Source: Paragordius varius
Taxonomy: Eukaryota; Nematomorpha
DNA: 64,000 bases
Assembly: GCA_964247055.1 (NCBI GenBank)
Contig: OZ176052.1
Coordinates: 13,578,001 to 13,642,000 of the forward strand
Reading direction: 5' to 3'
Part shown: one piece after another, positions 23,405-35,834 of the stretch
Layout: every line of letters begins with the position of its first letter
Position numbering within the stretch: the first letter of the stretch is position 1
Notes under the pieces: generated by a model
What the model saw: the letters and a program-made list of their open reading frames with translations, nothing else
The model's database searches: none
Told to the model about the DNA's origin: nothing
Translations under genes and position numbers: made by a program

Positions 23405-24255
23405 TTTGGGGTGATGATGGAACTACCATAGGGCTACCCAAAAAAAATTATAGTGACATCACCTGATCAAATTTGGATTTTAGGTAGCCATTTTTATTTT
23501 TAAAATCGTATAAAATAAATTTTTTAAATATTTAAAAAATTCATACATTTATAGTCCGATCCCCAAAATATTTGGGGTGATGATGGAATTACCATAGGGC
23601 TACCCAAAAAAAATTATGGTGACATCACCTGATCAAATTTGGATTTTAGGTTGCCATTTTTATTTTTAATATCGTATAAAATAAATTTTTTAAATATTTA
23701 AAAAATTCATAAAAATTACATTTATACTCCGATCTCGACAATATTTGGGGTGATGATGGAACTACCATAGGGCTACCCAAAAAAAATTATAGTGACATCA
23801 CCTGATCAAATTTGGATTTTAGGTAGCCATTTTTATTTTTAATATCGTATAAAATAAATTTTTTAAATATTTAAAAAAATCATAAAAATTACATTTATAC
23901 TCCGATCTCGACAATATTTGGGGTGATGATGGAACTACCATAGGGCTACCCAAAAAAAATTATAGTGACATCACCTGATCAAATTTGGATTTTAGGTAGC
24001 CATTTTTATTTTCAAAATCGTATAAAATAAATTTTTTAAATATTTAAAAAATTCATACATTTATAGTCCGATCCCCAAAATATTTGGGGTGATGATGGAA
24101 TTACCATAGGGCTACCCAAAAAAAATTATGGTGACATCACCTGATCAAATTTGGATTTTAGGTAGCCATTTTTATTTTTAATATCGTATAAAATAAATTT
24201 TTTAAATATTTAAAAAATTCATAAAAATTACATTTATACTCCGATCTCGACAATA
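23405..24255 (+). repeat. Five-monomer HOR, third instance (851 bp)
   Basis: Monomers start at 23405, 23571, 23744, 23917 and 24083. They match 22554-23404 at an offset of 851 bp, including both 166-bp members and the TTTTCAAAATCG variant. A private change is GGTTGCC at 23571. The next monomer (24256, head TTTGTGG) is a further TAGTGAC/AATATCG/AAAAAAATCAT type. Confidence 0.92.
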
Positions 24256-27200
24256 TTTGTGGTGATGATGGAACTACCATAGGGCTACCCAAAAAAAATT
24301 ATAGTGACATCACCTGATCAAATTTGGATTTTAGGTAGCCATTTTTATTTTTAATATCGTATAAAATAAATTTTTTAAATATTTAAAAAAATCATAAAAA
24401 TTACATTTATACTCCGATCTCGACAATATTTGGGGTGATGATGGAACTACCATAGGGCTACCCAAAAAAAATTATAGTGACATCACCTGATCAAATTTGG
24501 ATTTTAGGTAGCCATTTTTATTTTTAAAATCGTATAAAATAAATTTTTTAAATATTTAAAAACTTCATAAAAATTACATTTATAGTCCGATCCCCAAAAT
24601 ATTTGGGGTGATGATGGAACAACCATAGGGCTACGCAAAAAAAATTATGGTGACATCACCTGATCAAATTTGGATTTTAGGTAGCCATTTTTATTTTTAA
24701 AATCGTATAAAATAAATTTTTTAAATGTTTAAAAAATTCATAAAAATTACATTTATAGTCCGATCCCCAAAATATTTGGGGTGATGATGGAACTACCATA
24801 GGGCTACCCAAAAAAAATTATAGTGACATCACCTGATCAAATTTGGATTTTAGGTAGCCATTTTTATTTTTAAAATCGTATAAAATAAATTTTTTAAATA
24901 TTTAAAAAATTCAAAAAAATTACATTTAAAGTCCGATCTCAAAAATATTTGGGGTTATGATGGAACTACCATAGGGCTACCCAAAAAACATTATGGCGAC
25001 ATCACCTGATCAAATTTGGATTTTAGGTAGCCATTTTTATTTTTAATATCGTATAAAATAAATTTTTTAAATATTTAAAAAATTCATAAAAATTACATTT
25101 ATACTCCGATCTCGAAAATATTTGGGGTGATGATGGAACTACCATAGGGCTACCCAAAAAAAATTATAGTGACATCACCTGATCAAATTTGGATTTTAGG
25201 TAGCCATTTTTATTTTTAAAATCGTATAAAATTAATTTTTTAAATATTTAAAAAATTCATAAAAATTACATTTATACTCCGATCTCGAAAATATTTGGGG
25301 TGATGATGGAACTACCATAGGGCTACCCAAAAAAAATTATAGTGACATCACCTGATCAAATTTGGATTTTAGGTAGCCATTTTTATTTTTAAAATCGTAT
25401 AAAATAAATTTTTTAAATATTTAAAAAATTCATAAAAATTACATTTATAGTCCGATCCCCAAAATATTTGGGGTGATGATGGAATTACCATAGGGCTACC
25501 CAAAAAAAATTATGGTGACATCACCTGATCAATTTTGGATTTTAGGTAGCCATTTTTATTTTTAATATCGTATAAAATAAATTTTTTAAATATTTAAAAA
25601 ATTCATAAAAATTACATTTATACTCCGATCCCCAAAATATTTGGGGTGATGATGGAACAACCATAGGGCTACGCAAAAAAAATTATGGCGACATCACCTG
25701 ATCAAATTTGGATTTTAGGTAGCCATTTTTATTTTTAAAATCGTATAAAATAAATTTTTTAAATATTTAAAAAATTCATAAAAATTACATTTATAGTCCG
25801 ATCCCCAAAATATTAGGGGTGATGATGGAATTACCATAGGACTACCCAAAAAAAATTATGGTGACATCACCTGATCAAATTTGGATTTTAGGTAGCCATT
25901 TTTATTTTTAATATCGTATAAAATAAATTTTTTAAATATTTAAAAAATTCATAAAAATTACATTTATACTCCGATCTCGAAAATATTTGGGGTGATGATG
26001 GAACTACCATAGGGCTACCCAGAAAAAATTATGGCGACATCACCTGATCAAATTTGGATTTTAGGTAGCCATTTTTATTTTTAAAATCGTATAAAATAAA
26101 TTTTTTAAATATTTAAAAAATTCATAAAAATTACATTTATAGTCCGATCCCCAAAATATTTGGGGTGATGATGGAACAACCATAGGGCTACGCAAAAAAA
26201 ATTATGGTGACATCACCTGATCAAATTTGGATTTTAGGTAGCCATTTTTATTTTTAATATCGTATAAAATAAATTTTTTAAATATTTAAAAAATTCATAA
26301 AAATTACATTTATACTCCGATCTCGACAATATTTGGAGTGATGATGGAACTACCATAGGGCTACCCAAAAAAAATTATAGTGACATCACCTGATCAAATT
26401 TGGATTTTAGGTAGCCATTTTTATTTTTAAAATCGTATAAAATAAATTTTTTAAATATTTAAAAAATTCATAAAAATTACATTTATACTCCGATCTCGAC
26501 AATATTTGGGGTGATGATGGAACTACCATAGGGCTACCCAAAAAAAATTATAGTGACATCACCTGATCAAATTTGGATTTTAGGTAGCCATTTTTATTTT
26601 TAATATCGTATAAAATAAATTTTTTAAATATTTAAAAAATTCATAAAAATTACATTTATACTCCGATCTCGAAAATATTTGGGGTGATGATGGAACTACC
26701 ATAGGGCTACCCAAAAAAAATATGGCGACATCACCTGATCAAATTTGGATTTTAGGTAGCCATTTTTATTTTTAAAATCGTATAATATAATTTTTTTAAA
26801 TATTAAAAAAATTCATAAAAATTACATTTATAGTCCGATCCCCAAAATATTTGGGGTGATGATGGAACTACCATAGGGCTACCCCAAAAAAATTATGGTG
26901 ACATCACCTGATCAAATTTGGATTTTAGGTAGCCATTTTTATTTTTAAAATCGTATAAAATAAATTTTTTAAATATTTAAAAAATTCATAAAAATTACAT
27001 TTATAGTCCGATCTCGAAAATATTTGGGGTGATGATGGAACTACCATAGGGCTACCCAAAAAAAATTATGGTGACATCACCTGATCAAATTTGGATTTTA
27101 GGTAGCCATTTTTATTTTTAAAATCGTATAAAATAAATTTTTTAAATATTTAAAAAATTCATAAAAATTACATTTATAGTCCGATCTCGACAATATTTGG

Positions 27201-27887
27201 GGTGATGATGGAACTACCATAGAGCTACGCAAAAAAAATCATGGCGACATCACCTGATCAAATTTGGATTTTAGGTAGCCATTTTTATTTTTAAAATCGT
27301 ATAAAATAAATTTTTTAAATATTTAAAAAATTCAAAAAAATAACATTTAAAGTCCGATCTCAAAAATATTTGGGGTTATGATGGAACTACCATAGGGCTA
27401 CCCAAAAAAAATTATGGCGACATCACCTGATCAAATTTGGATTTTAGGTAGCCATTTTTATTTTTAAAATCGTATAAAATAAATTTTTTAAATATTTAAA
27501 AACTTCATAAAAATTACATTTATAGTCCGATCCCCAAAATATTTGGGGTGATGATGGAACTACCATAGGGCTACCCAAAAAAAATTATGGCGACATCACC
27601 TGATCAAATTTGGATTTTAGGTAGCCATTTTTATTTTTAAAATCGTATAAAATAAATTTTTTAAATATTTAAAAAATTCATAAAAATTACATTTATAGTC
27701 CGATCTCGAAAATATTTGGGGTGATGATGGAACTACCATAGGGCTACTCAAAAAAAATTATGGTGACATCACCTGATCAAATTTGGATTTTAGGTAGCCA
27801 TTTTTATTTTTAAAATCGTATAAAATAAATTTTTTAAATATTTAAAAAATTCATAAAAATTACATTTATAGTCCGATCTCGACAATA
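24256..27887 (+). repeat. Mosaic stretch without a clear long HOR (21 monomers)
   Basis: Monomers start at 24256, 24429, 24602, 24775, 24948, 25121, 25294, 25467, 25640, 25813, 25986, 26159, 26332, 26505, 26678, 26850, 27023, 27196, 27369, 27542 and 27715. Neighbouring units belong to different subfamilies, and several carry singletons (CAATTTTGG at 25467, TTAGGGG head at 25813, CAGAAAAAATT at 25986, CTACCCCAAA at 26850, AATCATGGCG at 27196). The TTTGGGGTTATG head linked to a CTCAAAAATA tail appears here first, at the junction at 24948, and again at 27369. This may be an old or repeatedly recombined segment. Confidence 0.8.
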
Positions 27888-30478
27888 TTTGGGGTGATGA
27901 TGGAACTACCATAGAGCTACGCAAAAAAATTATGGCGACATCACCCGATCAAATTTGGATTTTAGGTAGCCATTTTTATTTTTAAAATCGTATAAAATAA
28001 TTTTTTAAATATTTAAAAAATTCATAAAAATTACATTTATACTCCGATCTCGAAAATATTTGGGGTGATGATGGAACTACCATAGGGCTACCCAAAAAAA
28101 ATTATGGTGACATCACCTGATCAAATTTGGATTTTAGGTAGCCATTTTTATTTTTAAAATCGTATAAAATAAATTTTTTAAATATTTAAAAAATTCAAAA
28201 AAATTACATTTAAAGTCCGATCTCAAAAATATTTGGGGTTATGATGGAACTACCATAGGGCTACCCAAAAAACATTATGGCGACATCACCTGATCAAATT
28301 TGGATTTTAGGTAGCCATTTTTATTTTTAAAATCGTATAAAATAAATTTTTTAAATATTTAAAAAATTCAAAAAAATAACATTTAAAGTCCGATCTCAAA
28401 AATATTTGGGGTTATGATGGAACTACCATAGGGCTACCCAAAAAAAATTATGGCGACATCACCTGATCAAATTTGGATTTTAGGTAGCCATTTTTATTTT
28501 TAAAATCGTATAAAATAAATTTTTTAAATATTTAAAAAATTCAAAAAAATTACATTTATACTCCGATCTCGACAATATTTGGGGTGATGATGGAACTACC
28601 ATATGGCTACCCAAAAAAAATTATGGTGACATCACCTGATCAAATTTGAATTTTAGGTAGCGCTTTTTATTTTTAAAATCGTATAAAATAAATTTTTTAA
28701 ATATTTAAAAAATTCATAAAAATTACATTTATACTCCGATCTCGAAAATATTTGGGGTGATGATGGAACTACCATAGGGCTACCCAAAAAAAATTATGGT
28801 GACATCACCTGATCAAATTTGGATTTTAGGTAGCCATTTTTATTTTTAAAATCGTATAAAATAAATTTTTTAAATATTAAAAAAATTCATAAAAAATACA
28901 TTTATAGTCCGATCCCCAAAGTATTTGGGGTGATGATGGAACTACCATAGGGCTACCCAAAAAAAATTATGGTGACATCACCTGATCAAATTTGGATTTT
29001 AGGTAGCCATTTTTATTTTTAAAATCGTATAAAATAATATTTTTAAATATTAAAAAAATTCATAAAAATTACATTTATAGTCCGATCTCGACAATATTTG
29101 GGGTGATGATGGAACTACCATAGAGCTACGCAGAAAAAATTATGGCGACATCACCTGATCAAATTTGGATTTTAGGTACCATTTTTATTTTTAAAATCGT
29201 ATAAAATAAATTTTTTAAATATTTAAAAAATTCATAAAAATTACATTTATACTCCGATCTCGAAAATATTTGGGGTGATGATGGAACTACCATAGGGCTA
29301 CCCAAAAAAAATTATGGTGACATCACCTGATCAAATTTGGATTTTAGGTAGCCATTTTTATTTTTAAAATCGTATAAAATAAATTTTTTAAATATTTAAA
29401 AAATTCAAAAAAATTACATTTAAAGTCCGATCTCAAAAATATTTGGGGTTATGATGGAACTACCATAGGGCTACCCAAAAAACATTATGGCGACATCACC
29501 TGATCAAATTTGGATTTTAGGTAGCCATTTTTATTTTTAAAATCGTATAAAACAAATTTTTTAAATATTTAAAAAATTCAAAAAAATAACATTTAAAGTC
29601 CGATCTCAAAAATATTTGGGGTTATGATGGAACTACCATAGGGCTACCCAAAAAAAATTATGGCGACATCACCTGATCGAATTTGGATTTTAGGTAGCCA
29701 TTTTTATTTTTAAAATCGTATAAAATAAATTTTTTAAATATTAAAAAAATTCATAAAAATTACATTTATAGTCCGATCCCCAAAGTATTTGGGGTGATGA
29801 TGGAACTACCATAGGGCTACCCAAAAAAAATTATGGTGACATCACCTGATCAAATTTGGATTTTAGGTAGCCATTTTTATTTTTAAAATCGTATAAAATA
29901 ATATTTTTAAATATTAAAAAAATTCATAAAAATTACATTTATAGTCCGATCCCCAAAGTATTTGGGGTGATGATGGAACTACCATAGGGCTACCCAAAAA
30001 AATTATAGTGACATCACCTGATCAAATTTGGATTTTAGGTAGCCATTTTTATTTTTAAAATCGTATAAAATAAATTTTTTAAATATTTAAAAAATTCATA
30101 AAAATTACATTTATACTCCGATCTCGACAATATTTGGGGTGATGATGGAACTACCATAGGGCTACCCAAAAAAAATTATAGTGACATCACCTGATCAAAT
30201 TTGGATTTTAGGTAGCCATTTTTATTTTTAAAATCGTATAAAATAAATTTTTTAAATATTTAAAAAATTCATAAAAATTACATTTATAGTCCGATCTCGA
30301 AAATATTTGGGGTGATGATGGAACTACCATAGGGCTACCCAAAAAAAATTATGGTGACATCACCTGATCAAATTTGGATTTTAGGTAGCCATTTTTATTT
30401 TTAAAATCGTATAAAATAAATTTTTTAAATATTTAAAAAATTCATAAAAATTACATTTATAGTCCGATCTCGACAATA
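27888..30478 (+). repeat. 15-monomer HOR unit D, copy 1 (2591 bp)
   Basis: Monomers start at 27888, 28059, 28232, 28405, 28578, 28751, 28924, 29097, 29269, 29442, 29615, 29788, 29961, 30133 and 30306. Markers are CATCACCCGATC with a shortened T run (27888, 171 bp), AAACATTATGG in GGGGTTATG-headed monomers (28232, 29442), CATATGGCTACCC with AGCGCT (28578) and GAGCTACGCAG (29097). Within it, 28059-28577 recurs from 29269, a seven-monomer internal repeat at 1210 bp. Confidence 0.9.
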
Positions 30479-33070
30479 TTTGGGGTGATGATGGAACTAC
30501 CATAGAGCTACGCAAAAAAATTATGGCGACATCACCCGATCAAATTTGGATTTTAGGTAGCCATTTTTATTTTTAAAATCGTATAAAATAATTTTTTAAA
30601 TATTTAAAAAATTCATAAAAATTACATTTATACTCCGATCTCGAAAATATTTGGGGTGATGATGGAACTACCATAGGGCTACCCAAAAAAAATTATGGTG
30701 ACATCACCTGATCAAATTTGGATTTTAGGTAGCCATTTTTATTTTTAAAATCGTATAAAATAAATTTTTTAAATTTTTAAAAAATTCAAAAAAATTACAT
30801 TTAAAGTCCGATCTCAAAAATATTTGGGGTTATGATGGAACTACCATAGGGCTACCCAAAAAACATTATGGCGACATCACCTGATCAAATTTGGATTTTA
30901 GGTAGCCATTTTTATTTTTAAAATCGTATAAAATAAATTTTTTAAATATTTAAAAAATTCAAAAAAATAACATTTAAAGTCCGATCTCAAAAATATTTGG
31001 GGTTATGATGGAACTACCATAGGGCTACCCAAAAAAAATTATGGCGACATCACCTGATCAAATTTGGATTTTAGGTAGCCATTTTTATTTTTAAAATCGT
31101 ATAAAATAAATTTTTTAAATATTTAAAAAATTCAAAAAAATTACATTTATACTCCGATCTCGACAATATTTGGGGTGATGATGGAACTACCATATGGCTA
31201 CCCAAAAAAAATTATGGTGACATCACCTGATCAAATTTGAATTTTAGGTAGCGCTTTTTATTTTTAAAATCGTATAAAATAAATTTTTTAAATATTTAAA
31301 AAATTCATAAAAATTACATTTATACTCCGATCTCGAAAATATTTGGGGTGATGATGGAACTACCATAGGGCTACCCAAAAAAAATTATGGTGACATCACC
31401 TGATCAAATTTGGATTTTAGGTAGCCATTTTTATTTTTAAAATCGTATAAAATAAATTTTTTAAATATTAAAAAAATTCATAAAAAATACATTTATAGTC
31501 CGATCCCCAAAGTATTTGGGGTGATGATGGAACTACCATAGGGCTACCCAAAAAAAATTATGGTGACATCACCTGATCAAATTTGGATTTTAGGTAGCCA
31601 TTTTTATTTTTAAAATCGTATAAAATAATATTTTTAAATATTAAAAAAATTCATAAAAATTACATTTATAGTCCGATCTCGACAATATTTGGGGTGATGA
31701 TGGAACTACCATAGAGCTACGCAGAAAAAATTATGGCGACATCACCTGATCAAATTTGGATTTTAGGTAGCCATTTTTATTTTTAAAATCGTATAAAATA
31801 AATTTTTTAAATATTTAAAAAATTCATAAAAATTACATTTATACTCCGATCTCGAAAATATTTGGGGTGATGATGGAACTACCATAGGGCTACCCAAAAA
31901 AAATTATGGTGACATCACCTGATCAAATTTGGATTTTAGGTAGCCATTTTTATTTTTAAAATCGTATAAAATAAATTTTTTAAATATTTAAAAAATTCAA
32001 AAAAATTACATTTAAAGTCCGATCTCAAAAATATTTGGGGTTATGATGGAACTACCATAGGGCTACCCAAAAAACATTATGGCGACATCACCTGATCAAA
32101 TTTGGATTTTAGGTAGCCATTTTTATTTTTAAAATCGTATAAAATAAATTTTTTAAATATTTAAAAAATTCAAAAAAATAACATTTAAAGTCCGATCTCA
32201 AAAATATTTGGGGTTATGATGGAACTACCATAGGGCTACCCAAAAAAAATTATGGCGACATCACCTGATCAAATTTAGATTTTAGGTAGCCATTTTTATT
32301 TTTAAAATCGTATAAAATAAATTTTTTAAATATTTAAAAAATTCAAAAAAATTACATTTATACTCCGATCTCGACAATATTTGGGGTGATGATGGAACTA
32401 CCATAGGGCTACCCAAAAAAAATTATGGTGACATCACCTGATCAAATTTGAATTTTAGGTAGCGCTTTTTATTTTTAAAATCGTATAAAATAAATTTTTT
32501 AAATATTTAAAAAATTCATAAAAATTACATTTATACTCCGATCTCGAAAATATTTGGGGTGATGATGGAACTACCATAGGGCTACCCAAAAAAAATTATG
32601 GTGACATCACCTGATCAAATTTGGATTTTAGGTAGCCATTTTTATTTTTAAAATCGTATAAAATAAATTTTTTAAATATTAAAAAAATTCATAAAAATTA
32701 CATTTATAGTCCGATCCCCAAAGTATTTGGGGTGATGATGGAACTCCCATAGGGCTACCCAAAAAAAATATGGTGACATCACCTGATCAAATTTGGATTT
32801 TAGGTAGCCATTTTTATTTTTAAAATCGTATAAAATAATATTTTTAAATATTAAAAAAATTCAAAAAAATTACATTTAAAATCCGATCTCAAAAATATTT
32901 GGGGTTATGATGGAACTACCATAGGGCTACCCAAAAAACATTATGGCGACATCACCTGATCAAATTTGGATTTTAGGTAGCCATTTTTATTTTTAAAATC
33001 GTATAAAATAAATTTTTTAAATATTTAAAAAATTCATAAAAATTACATTTATAGTCCGATCTCGACAATA
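30479..33070 (+). repeat. 15-monomer HOR unit D, copy 2, diverging at its end
   Basis: Monomers start at 30479, 30650, 30823, 30996, 31169, 31342, 31515, 31688, 31861, 32034, 32207, 32380, 32553, 32726 and 32898. The first ten match 27888-29614 (offset 2591 bp), including the rare CATATGGCTACCC and CATAAAAAATACA changes. The last five differ from copy 1 and instead reuse the AGCGCT monomer (32380) and a monomer mixing AATAATATTTTT with a CTCAAAAATA tail (32726), another likely recombination product. Confidence 0.9.
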
Positions 33071-35834
33071 TTTGGGGTGATGATGGAACTACCATAGAGC
33101 TACGCAGAAAAAATTATGGCGACATCACCTGATCAAATTTGGATTTTAGGTAGCCATTTTTATTTTTAAAATCGTATAAAATAAATTTTTTAAATATTTA
33201 AAAAATTCATAAAAATTACATTTATACTCCGATCTCGAAAATATTTGGGGTGATGATGGAACTACCATAGGGCTACCCAAAAAAAATTATGGTGACATCA
33301 CCTGATCAAATTTGGATTTTAGGTAGCCATTTTTATTTTTAAAATCGTATAAAATAAATTTTTTAAATATTTAAAAAATTCAAAAAAATTACATTTAAAG
33401 TCCGATCTCAAAAATATTTGGGGTTATGATGGAACTACCATAGGGCTACCCAAAAAACATTATGGCGACATCACCTGATCAAATTTGGATTTTAGGTAGC
33501 CATTTTTATTTTTAAAATCGTATAAAATAAATTTTTTAAATATTTAAAAAATTCAAAAAAATAACATTTAAAGTCCGATCTCAAAAATATTTGGGGTTAT
33601 GATGGAACTACCATAGGGCTACCCAAAAAAAATTATGGCGACATCACCTGATCAAATTTGGATTTTAGGTAGCCATTTTTATTTTTAAAATCGTATAAAA
33701 TAAATTTTTTAAATATTTAAAAAATTCAAAAAAATTACATTTATACTCCGATCTCGACAATATTTGGGGTGATGATGGAACTACCATAGGGCTACCCAAA
33801 AAAAATTATGGTGACATCACCTGATCAAATTTGGATTTTAGGTAGCCATTTTTATTTTTAAAATCGTATAAAATAAATTTTTTAAATATTAAAAAAATTC
33901 ATAAAAATTACATTTGTAGTCCGATCCCCAAAGTATTTGGGGTGATGATGGAACTACCATAGGGCTACCCAAAAAAAATTATGGTGACATCACCTGATCA
34001 AATTTGGATTTTAGGTAGCCATTTTTATTTTTAAAATCGTATAAAATAATATTTTTAAATATTAAAAAAATTCATAAAAATTACATTTATAGTCCGATCC
34101 CCAAAGTATTTGGGGTGATGATGGAACTACCATAGGGCTACCCAAAAAAATTATAGTGACATCACCTGATCAAATTTGGATTTTAGGTAGCCATTTTTAT
34201 TTTTAAAATCGTATAAAATAAATTTTTTAAATATTTAAAAAATTCATAAAAATTACATTTATAGTCCGATCCCCAAAATATTTGGGGTGATGATGGAACA
34301 ACCATAGGGCTACGCAAAAAAAATTATGGCGACATCACCTGATCAAATTTGGATTTTAGGTAGCCATTTTTATTTTTTAAATCGTATAAAATAAATTTTT
34401 TAAATATTTAAAAAATTCATAAAAATTACATTTATACTCCGATCTCGACAATATTTGGGGTGATGATGAAACTACCATAGGGCTACCCAAAAAAAATTAT
34501 AGTGACATCACCTGATCAAATTTGGATTTTAGGTAGCCATTTTTATTTTTAAAATCGTATAAAATAAATTTTTTAAATATTTAAAAAATTCATAAAAATT
34601 ACATTTATAGTCCGATCCCCAAAATATTTGGGGTGATGATGGAATTACCATAGGGCTACCCAAAAAAAATTATGGTGACATCACCTGATCAAATTTGGGT
34701 TTTAGGTAGCCATTTTTATTTTTATCGTATAAAATAAATTTTTTAAATATTTAAAAAATTCATAAAAATTACATTTATACTCCGATCTCGACAATATTTG
34801 GGGTGATGATGGAACTACCATAGGGCTACCCAAAAAAAATTATAGTGACATCACCTGATCAAATTTGGATTTTAGGTAGCCATTTTTATTTTTAAAATCG
34901 TATAAAATAAATTTTTTAAATATTTAAAAAATTCATAAAAATTACATTTATACTCCGATCTCGACAATATTTGGGGTGATGATGGAACTACCATAGGGCT
35001 ACCCAAAAAAAATTATAGTGACATCACCTGATAAAATTTGGATTTTAGGTAGCCATTTTTATTTTTAAAATCGTATAAAATAAATTTTTTAAATATTTAA
35101 AAAATTCATAAAAATTACATTTATAGTCCGATCTCGACAATATTTGGGGTGATGATGGAATTACCATAGGGCTACCCAAAAAAAATTATGGTGACATCAC
35201 CTGATCAAATTTGGATTTTAGGTAGCCATTTTTATTTTTAAAATCGTATAAAATAAATTTTTTAAATATTTAAAAAATTCATAAAAATTACATTTATACT
35301 CCGATCTCGAAAATATTTGGGGTGATGATGGAACTACCATAGGGCTACCCAAAAAAAATTATAGTGACATCACCTGATCAAATTTGGATTTTAGGTAACC
35401 ATTTTTATTTTTAATATCGTATAAAATAAATTTTTTAAATATTTAAAAAATTCATAAAAATTACATTTATAGTCCGATCCCCAAAATATTTGGGGTGATG
35501 ATGGAACTACCAAAGGGCTACCCAAAAAAAATTATAGTGACATCACCTGATCAAATTTGGATTTTAGGTAGCCATTTTTATTTTTAAAATCGTATAAAAT
35601 AAATTTTTTAAATATTTAAAAAATTCATAAAAATTACATTTATAGTCCGATCTCGACAATATTTGGGGTGATGATGGAATTACCATAGGGCTACCCAAAA
35701 AAAATTATGGTGACATCACCTGATCAAATTTGGTCTTTAGGTAGCCATTTTTATTTTTAAAATCGTATAAAATAAATTTTTTAAATATTTAAAAAATTCA
35801 TAAAAATTACATTTATACTCCGATCTCGACAATA
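33071..35834 (+). repeat. Block E, copy 1 (16 monomers), repeated about 8.8-10 kb downstream
   Basis: Monomers start at 33071, 33244, 33417, 33590, 33763, 33936, 34109, 34281, 34454, 34627, 34797, 34970, 35143, 35316, 35489 and 35662. Markers are CATTTGTAGTCC (33763), TATTTTTTAAATCG (34281), a 3-bp deletion giving TTTTTATCGT (34627, 170 bp), GTAACC (35316), CCAAAGGGC (35489) and TTGGTCTTTAGG (35662). The part 33071-34626 matches 41876-43431 (offset 8805 bp), and 33590-35834 matches 43602-45846 (offset 10012 bp). Confidence 0.9.

Noticed and set aside
24256-27887. Boundary between two independent arrays
   Set aside because: The mosaic order and new subfamilies suggested a boundary, but unit phase, orientation and monomer type continue without any break, so it is treated as a mixed segment of the same array.
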